DNA of 64,000 nucleotides from Chlamydomonas reinhardtii. Taxonomy: Eukaryota > Chlorophyta > Chlorophyceae > Chlamydomonadales > Chlamydomonadaceae. How positions within the stretch are numbered: the stretch's first letter is position 1; the number at the start of each line of letters is the position of its first letter. Positions 57,586 through 64,000 of this stretch are shown in pieces. Under the pieces are notes generated by a model. The model was not told where the DNA came from. It worked only from the letters and a program-made list of their open reading frames with translations, and did not search any database. The stretch lies in NCBI RefSeq assembly GCF_000002595.2, contig NC_057015.1:5381195-5445194 (forward strand), written 5' to 3'. The position numbers were made by a program, and so were the translations under genes.

Positions 57586-60195
57586 ATGCCTGGTTGTGCG
57601 GGCGTCTCAGCCGCACGTTTGGCCATAGCTTATGGCTGTGTCATTGGAGCGGCAGCCAGTTCAGTTCTGGGCGCCCTGGTCAGTTTTGTGCGCCGCGTGA
57701 TGTATGCCCGCCATGCTCCTGTGTATATGCTCCGGCGGCTTGCCCACCACTGTCTTGGCGTGATGTTTGTGGGGTCACGACATGTTATTTGCCCTGTATC
57801 AACTACAGCTGACAGAAGTTGTGACCCGCCCCGCACCCACTCTTGTCCTCCTGCCTCCATACATCCAACCTCAGTTGGTGATCTTCCTCCCGCTGAACAA
57901 TGACTTGTTCCTGGCGTCAGCGCTGGCGTTCGCAGGAGGCATCATGAGCTATGTGTCCTTCATAGACATCTACAGTAATAAAGCAGTCGGGTCCTTCGCC
58001 GCTGCGGGTTTCTCCCCGGCTTTGTCGTACCTCCTGGCATCAGTATGGTAAGCAAGCTGCTCTCACACCGTCCTGAGTGGTCGTCCGTCCCAGGCGCAAG
58101 CTCAACACATTGTTCGCGTGTGGGGACGCCGCGTTGGCGAGGGCCACGGATGGCCCACATACACCTTGGGGGCATGTCGCACCCGTGAAGGGCGCTGTCA
58201 GCCGCGGGGTTACAAGAGGGTCACAAGGTATGCGGGGAATGGCGACCGTGTAGATGGGCTAACCCCTCCCATTCCCCCTCGTCTTGCTGCAGCTTCTTTG
58301 CTGGCTTCCCAATCTCGTACGTGCTGGATAAGCTGGCAGACAGTCTTGTTGAGCGGTACATACAACGGAGAGGCAGTCGCAATGGGGGTGGCAATGCTAG
58401 CAGTATAGACGCATCCGGTGACCGCAGCAGCAGTGGCGGCAAGATACATATCTGCGTGCAGCACGCCTCGCCGCACATCACGGCCACCGATAGGTCAGCC
58501 GGCATGGCGGGTGCAGAGGTCGCGCACACGGGCGATGGCATTGCCGGCTCCAGCCGGGCCACGCTCCGGTGCAGCTCAGGCAAGGTCGAGGCGCGGGCGC
58601 CGGTGGACCTTGACAGCGGCACACTCGCCTACGCCGCCACCGACACCACCTTTTCGGCCTTCACGTGCCCAGACACCAACTGCGGCTGCGGAAGCGGCGT
58701 GCCATCGTCGGCGGTCAAAGGCGCCGCGGTGACAGGCGAGCCTGCCGCCCTGGATACGCCTGGCGGCGCCGCCACGGCCCAGAAGGGCCAGCAGGAGGGC
58801 TCCAAGGTCTCGAGGGTGCAGGTGGCGCTGGAGGCGCCCCTGGAATTGGGCGCAGTGGCAGCGGAGGTGGAGGCGGAGGTGGAGCGGTCTCGCGCGCTGG
58901 TGCACATGGGCTTCCTGGCGGCACTGGCCGTGGCGCTGCACAACTGCCCCGAGGGCCTAGTCACCTTCGTGGGGTACATGAACTCCATAGGCGCAGGTAT
59001 CACCACCGCAGTGGCCATCACGGTGAGCGTCTTAGGTCAGTGGGGCCGGGGTTGCGAGGACTTGCTGCTTACCGTAAGACATCAGGGGTTATTGATTGGG
59101 GCCCTGTGGCCACCTCTCCTTGCGACCACATGTGCCCGATGCCGTTCCGCTGCTGGCTGACATCTTGTTTGTGGCCCTGCTTTGCGCACTGCCGCCTCTG
59201 CGCCGCCGCACCGCGTGGCGCAGCTCCACAACATCCCCGAAGGTGCGCCGCTTCTGGCAGGCCAAGCAGACTGCGCTCCCTGTATGTGGTGGGGACATGG
59301 GGCTTTGTGCGTGTCCCAAGCAATGCCCGGGTAGCAGTCAGGTCGCCCGCCTTGTAGGTCTTGCGGCCAGCCACAGCGCTGAGCACGTGCGTACGCCGCC
59401 GTTACTTTCCATCCGCCTGCCGCCTCACAGGCATGGTCATCGCCAGCAGTGTCTATTACGGCACCAAGAACCTGACCACCGCCCTAATGTGGGCCTCCAT
59501 CGCCGCCCTCACGGAGCCCCTGGGCGGGCTGATCGGGCTGGCGGTGGTGTGCGGCGGCTCCATGACTGACACCGGTGAGCGAATGTAATGGTGTGAAGGC
59601 TGGCGTGTCGCACATTGCCGCCTTGCCCCTGGCCCTCCTGCGCATCCTTCCTGTGTGCCATACCGACCCAGGTCTACCCATACATGGCTGAGCCTCGTCC
59701 CTCCCTCCCTCCCTCCCTGCCTGCTCGCCCGCGTGCCTGCCTGCCCGCCTCTGCAGTGTTCGGCATCCTGTTCGGGCTGGTTGCGGGCATCATGGTGTAC
59801 ATCAGCCTCAAGGAGCTGCTGCCGGGGGCGCGCAGGTTCGACCCCAAGGACAAGGTCACCACACTCATGACTGTCCTAGGTGCGCCGCCCTTAGGCCTCA
59901 CGCTTCCCGGCACTGCCTGCCATGACCCGACGCACTATTGGATCATGTAACCCGTTTTCGCCTCGCTTGTGCTAATTACCACACATGAGACCCGCCTCAA
60001 TCTTTACCCTGCCCCCGGGCCCCTGCATCGCCTGTCCTGTCCATCGCAGGTATGGTCGTGATGAGTGCGTCCCTCACCGCCATCATGTACTCGCAGCCGG
60101 GCGGCCCCGCCAGCACGTCGTCGCCAGCTACGGTCACGGTACCGCTAGTGTGCACAAACGCTACAGCGGCCCCAGCAGCCCCAGCAGCCCCGTAA
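57586..60195 (+). CDS. ZIP-family (ZRT/IRT-like, ZupT-type) divalent metal transporter, 475 aa
   Basis: Seven exons join in exact phase: 57586-57678, 57875-58047, 58293-59022, 59224-59242, 59431-59574, 59757-59879 and 60050-60195 (TAA). TM1 is AIAYGCVIGAAASSVLGAL, TM2 LASALAFAGGIMSYVSFIDI and TM3 SYLLASVCFFAGFPIS. A long cytosolic loop of about 170 residues (rich in Ser/Gly/Ala with CPDTNCGCG) leads to TM4 LAALAVALHNCPEGLVTFVG and TM5 AVAITLHNIPEGMVIASSVY. These hold the two metal-site motifs HNCPEG and HNIPEG that define the family. SIAALTEPLGGLIGLAVV and LFGLVAGIMVYISLKELLPG complete the core. Zinc, iron or manganese import into the cytosol is the family role; the true substrate is unknown. 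The second metal motif rests on a 19-nt exon. A paralogue starts at 63300 in the same orientation. Confidence 0.88.
58066..58156 (+). repeat. Dispersed repeat, copy B, inside a ZIP intron
   Basis: Matches the reverse complement of 26512-26604 over its whole length with about nine differences, including two 1-bp gaps. It lies in the second intron of the ZIP gene (58048-58292). Confidence 0.75.
59696..59750. repeat. CCCT/CTGC short tandem repeat in a ZIP intron
   Basis: CCCTCCCTCCCTCCCTGCCTG... followed by GTGCCTGCCTGCC forms a pyrimidine-rich stretch before the acceptor CTCTGCAG at 59756. Confidence 0.7.
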
Positions 60196-63100
60196 ACGTA
60201 CCCTGCATTCATCATACCACCTGCACAGGGCCATGAGTTCACGTGTCATGTACCCGCGGTGTCATAGCTAGCTATGGGATGGGGGGGGGTTAAATGTGCC
60301 CGAGCCCAATGAAAAGGGGGCACAAGCATTAGGTATGCAGACGGGGTATTGAGCGGTGGCTGATATTAGCATTATGCGTGGGGCTTGCGCACCGGTCTTG
60401 GTTCATTTACTAAGAACGTACGTGCAGAAGAGAACAGGAACGCCGGTTGTATGGGGCTCTCGTTGACCATCAGATGTAGGTGTGTCCTTGGGTGACAAGT
60501 AGCAGTGGGTTCTGACACGGACACAAATCCCCGGAATTCCTGGGAGAATACACATGAGTTGTGGGACGCAGGAGTATGTAGCACGTTTGGCAAGAGTGGG
60601 CCTTGACGCAGTAGCAGTAGTGGGCTCGGCTCAGTCGTCGTACTTCACCTTGAGACAGCAGTTCTTTGTGTGGGGCACGACCGAAACGCGCGCTGCCAGG
60701 CGTAGAGGAGCCAGCGGCCAATGCCAGCGGCAAACCTGATTGCGTCCTCACGTACCTTACTTCATTGTTTGTGCCTAGGTTGAACCTCCTTTTTAAGTGA
60801 ATCGCGTGCTTTTGTACTTGGTGGCATTAAAGCAGTGGCACGCGGTGTGAGTATCATGCTGCGCTATGCCTACATGTGTCCTTAGTGTTCTTAGCCATCA
60901 ATTTTGTTGACGCCACGCGCGGGTATGGGGCATTGCATGACACAGCATGGCATAAGCAAACATGAATTCTCTTCATCCGGTCCGTATGTCCTTACTTACT
61001 GCTATGAGAAGAGGGGCAGTTACCGTAGTGTGGGTGTTGGACGACTGAGGGAGCGGCATGGCAAGTAGGGATGGTCACAGGAAGCGGCGCCGTGCCAACG
61101 GCGTCCAGCGTGCGTCTTAAGGTTTCTCATTCACCAGTAGAAATACAGTAAGAAGGATAAGTCCTGGTGTGAATCGAGCACCACACGTAGTCACAAGTAA
61201 GCAAGATGTGTGCGAACGTGAATGGGGGGGTTCAAGTGTGGGGGGGGTGAAGTAAGTGAACGCGCGGGGCGGCGGATTGGGCACGCCTGCGAAGTTGTGT
61301 GGACCCTTGCCCCGGAAACTTGACCCTCTTCCTCCTCAAGACGCAAGTTCTGGCCGGCCGTAAAGGCCTGTCAAGGACCCGTTTCACGGAGTCGGTGCGC
61401 CTCGGGCCTGCGAGGGGAGGTAGGTTGCGATCGATCCCCCGTGGCGGAACCAATACGGTATGTACGGTGTGGACCGTACAGTATAGACAGGAATGGTCCT
61501 CAGCCCCCAGGTATCGCACAGCTCCGCCGCCGGGGGCTCGGCCTCAAAAGGGGACGCACCGTTAACAGTCGTGGCACAGGCTATGGCCATAGGAGCAGGT
61601 CAGGAGCACCAGGGGTTTAACACCTGAAGGGCATCCCACCATCCCCAGTCCACGCCCCAGCCTTTAGGTGCACCTCGCTCAACCCCCAGTTTCCCCACAC
61701 CTCCATCGTCTCTTGTATGGTGATAGTGGGCATGGACTGCCGGAGTGCAGGTCTGGCTGGAGCCCCAAATGTTATGAAAACGGCATTCCTTCTGATGACA
61801 CGATTAGAAGATTAATGGCGAGAACTAGCGAGGAAACAGTTTATTACATTAGCTCAGACAAGACAAGAAAAGGTGGCTCTCCCTTGCAAGGGAAAAGTGG
61901 GCTGTGCCGCCACGCCACGTCCTCCGTCTGAGGCCGAAGGTTCCGATACTAGCCTCATCTCCCGGACATAGCCGGGGTCGGTTTGTACAGGCACCGCCCG
62001 CCATATGTGCCCAGTCGCGCCCAGCTATCAAGCACTAGTGCAGCAGGCAGCAGGCCAACCAGACAGCAAGGAAAACACCCCTGCCGCTGCAGCCGACTGC
62101 CCGCTACGCCATCCTCGTCAGCACAGGTCGCTAACCAGACAACACCGGCAGGTCTCAACCTGCGCGCCGGCGCCGCTTTGAAGGCGGCACCGCGCTGTCC
62201 TCCTCCACGTGGCCTTGCCTGCCCCCTCTGCTCCGAACATGCGCGCCGCCACTGCCGCTGGGCCCAGGGCCATATGTGCCCAGCTCAGAAAACTTCTGCT
62301 CCATCCATCTGCCAGGGTTAAAGACAGGGCATTTGATGCCAGGGGTTGAAAGCTGCTGTCACTTGTCCAAGAGTCTCGTACACCGCCGAAGGCAAGTGGG
62401 CAAACCCGCAGTCCACAACATGCGGGGAGGGCAACCGCTGGTACACGACGTGTGCCTGGATGAGTATTCTGTACGCGACGCCGACTCGATACAGCCGTGC
62501 AAAGGATGGCAGGGCTCCCCTGCTGCTACGTGAATTGACCATTAGCCTGTGACTAGCCTGCGGCAAGCGCGATTCCGGCATACCGCGTGCTCGCCACGGA
62601 GCCATGGATGGCCGGCCGGCATTGACGGCGGGGCCGTTGCCTGGAAAATTTACGGTAGATCTGACACGTATGCCTCATACCACCAACGCATCAGGTTGAA
62701 TCGCTCGCTTTCGCTCGGCCCCCTCTTATGCTGAAGTAAGGTCAACGGACTTTGCCGCCCTGTCGTGCGCCCTGTGCGCGCGCAAGAAACGCCGCCAGAC
62801 GGCAAAGCTTTCTGCACACATACATACAGTAAGTGGAATGGTCTCCGATCGTAATCATACTTTCCATACAAACCGAAGGCTGGAGGCAGGCAGGGAGGCG
62901 GGGCACGACCGCACGAGGCAGGGCTGGAGGGCGAACACACGCAGGCGGACCACGGGCGAACAGCACGCGTCGTTCTCGTTCACATTATGAATGGTCATGC
63001 AATGCACTACAACTATGCTTGTGCATTAACTGATATTTGTCGGACTGCACACGCCTCGCCATAGACAAAAAACCAACCAACGCCTGCGTCGCGTGCCCGG

Positions 63101-63299
63101 AGCGTGTGGCGTTGGAGGAGTGCCAAATTGCATTCATGTCACCCCTGTCGCCCCTGCTACATAGAAAGCCGAATACATACGCGACTTTAGAACACAACAT
63201 CTTTTCAGCGCAAATCCTCACTTTGTGTTCGCGAGGTCGCGCCGGCGACGTCCCAACCACCTAACTGCACTGAACTTTGGGCAAAGAACAGTGGGCAAG
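60196..63299. other. Intergenic interval between the two ZIP genes
   Basis: 3.1 kb without a recognised gene. It holds the 3' UTR of the first ZIP gene and the promoter of the second. CCATATGTGCCCAG occurs at 62001 and again at 62270, suggesting a diverged local duplication or repeat. No TGTAA was found close behind the first ZIP stop. Short frames at 61668-61931 and 62276-62533 have no recognisable motif. Confidence 0.4.
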
Positions 63300-64000
63300 A
63301 TGGGAGCCGGCTGCGCTGGTGTTTCCAGCTTGGATTTGGGTGTGGCATTCGCATGTGTTATTGGAGCAGGTAAAGGTGGCGAGTAGTGCTTCAGGTGGTC
63401 GGAAGGAATCGATGAGCTATGGCGCGCGCGTAACACGCCAGACCCAGGATTTTACACGCATTTATTGATAGCCGCTTATACTCGCGATGAAGCCTGCCCC
63501 GGTCCTCATTGCCCGCGCACTACGTAGGGATGGCTGCAATTGCTGGGGCCCTCTTCATCGTGCTCGTACCAGTCAAGAATGACCTGTTCCTCGCGGCATC
63601 GCTTGCATTTGCTGCTGGCGTCATGCTTTACATCAGGTGCGCGCGACTTAAAAATTCGCCATACACTCGTGCCCCTCCACGTGCGCGCGTGTGTGGACTG
63701 TCAGGCGAGCTGTCCCCCCCTCACGCCCGTCGCGCTTTTAACCATACATTTTATGTCACCCCGCCCGTGTGAACCCGCGCAGCTTTGTAGATATTTATGC
63801 TGGAAAAGCAATCGGGCACTTCGAAGACGCAGGATATACGAGTGCTGAGGCTTTCACTTACGCTACCATATGGTGCGTGCTGGTTCATGTGCGTGGAAGG
63901 GCGTAGATGGTGTGGACCGGCGGGCTTATGTGGGCTGTGCCGGCGCATTGTACAGATATGCTGCCAGCGATGCACGCGCCTTCCTTAAGACCCGGTTACA
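63300..64000 (+). CDS. Second ZIP-family metal transporter, N-terminal part (cut by window end)
   Basis: Three exons join in exact phase: 63300-63369, 63528-63636 and 63783-63872, with a donor TATG|GTGCGTG; the rest lies beyond the window. The product starts MGAGCAGVSS, then LGVAFACVIGAGMAAIAGAL (TM1), VPVKNDLFLAASLAFAAGVM (TM2), SFVDIYAGKAIGHFEDAGY and EAFTYATIW. It aligns throughout with the upstream ZIP gene (MPGCAGVSAARLAIAYGC; LNNDLFLASALAFAGGIM; SFIDIYSNKAVGSFAAAGF). The two are clearly paralogues in tandem, but two of the first three intron positions differ, so the duplication is not recent. The metal-site motifs should lie beyond the right edge. Confidence 0.85.

Noticed and set aside
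61600-62350. Possible transposon ends around AGGGGTTTAAC / GGGCAT motifs
   Set aside because: Candidate terminal repeats did not form consistent inverted or direct pairs with a target duplication.

Overview
The window looks like nuclear DNA of a GC-rich, intron-dense green alga of the Chlamydomonas/Volvox (volvocine) type. The signs are short exons split by many GTGAGT/GTGCGT...CAG introns, Ala/Gly/Pro-rich low-complexity proteins, (TG)n and (CAC)n microsatellites inside introns, a hydroxyproline-rich wall-type protein, plastid-lumen targeting, and TGTAA-type poly(A) candidates. One 100-base run of N marks an assembly gap. All gene models below were spliced by eye from frame and splice-site agreement, so exon edges are inferences unless the reading phases are stated to agree.

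Layout: 1-528 (-) N-terminal end of a Pro/Ser-rich secreted wall-type protein; 1829-4143 (-) ribonuclease-inhibitor-type LRR protein; 4560-14378 (+) TRPM-like cation channel, divergent from the LRR gene; 15134-21557 a young Ty3/Gypsy LTR element, broken, whose pol carries a PHD finger and a chromo-like tail; 22015-25886 (+) eIF4G/eIFiso4G interrupted by the gap; 27999-33287 (-) MAP-kinase-like kinase with an unusual activation segment; 34019-41444 (+) WD40-type inositol polyphosphate 5-phosphatase (FRA3-like); 42605-44560 (-) plastid-targeted DUF212/YuiD-like membrane protein; 45245-45715 (+) detached copy of the RING end of a downstream gene; 46450-46578 (-) ABCG/PDR transporter relic; 46754-47261 (+) an unresolved basic protein; 48129-53691 (+) multi-pass membrane protein with a C-terminal RING finger; 54329-56298 (-) thylakoid-lumen FKBP; 57586-60195 (+) and 63300-64000 (+, cut by the window) two ZIP metal transporters in tandem.

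The genes do not form one pathway; this is an ordinary mixed eukaryotic neighbourhood. The links that can be seen are local: two divergent pairs that may share promoters (LRR/TRP channel and kinase/5-phosphatase), a tandem ZIP family, and a duplicated RING module about 8 kb from its source gene. Most worth a second look are the membrane-RING gene and its displaced RING copy, the Gypsy pol with PHD plus chromo-like ends, the kinase with TSV where MAPKs have TxY, the endocytic and WW-binding motifs on the 5-phosphatase, a 19-nt microexon carrying a ZIP metal site, and a dispersed repeat shared by two distant places.
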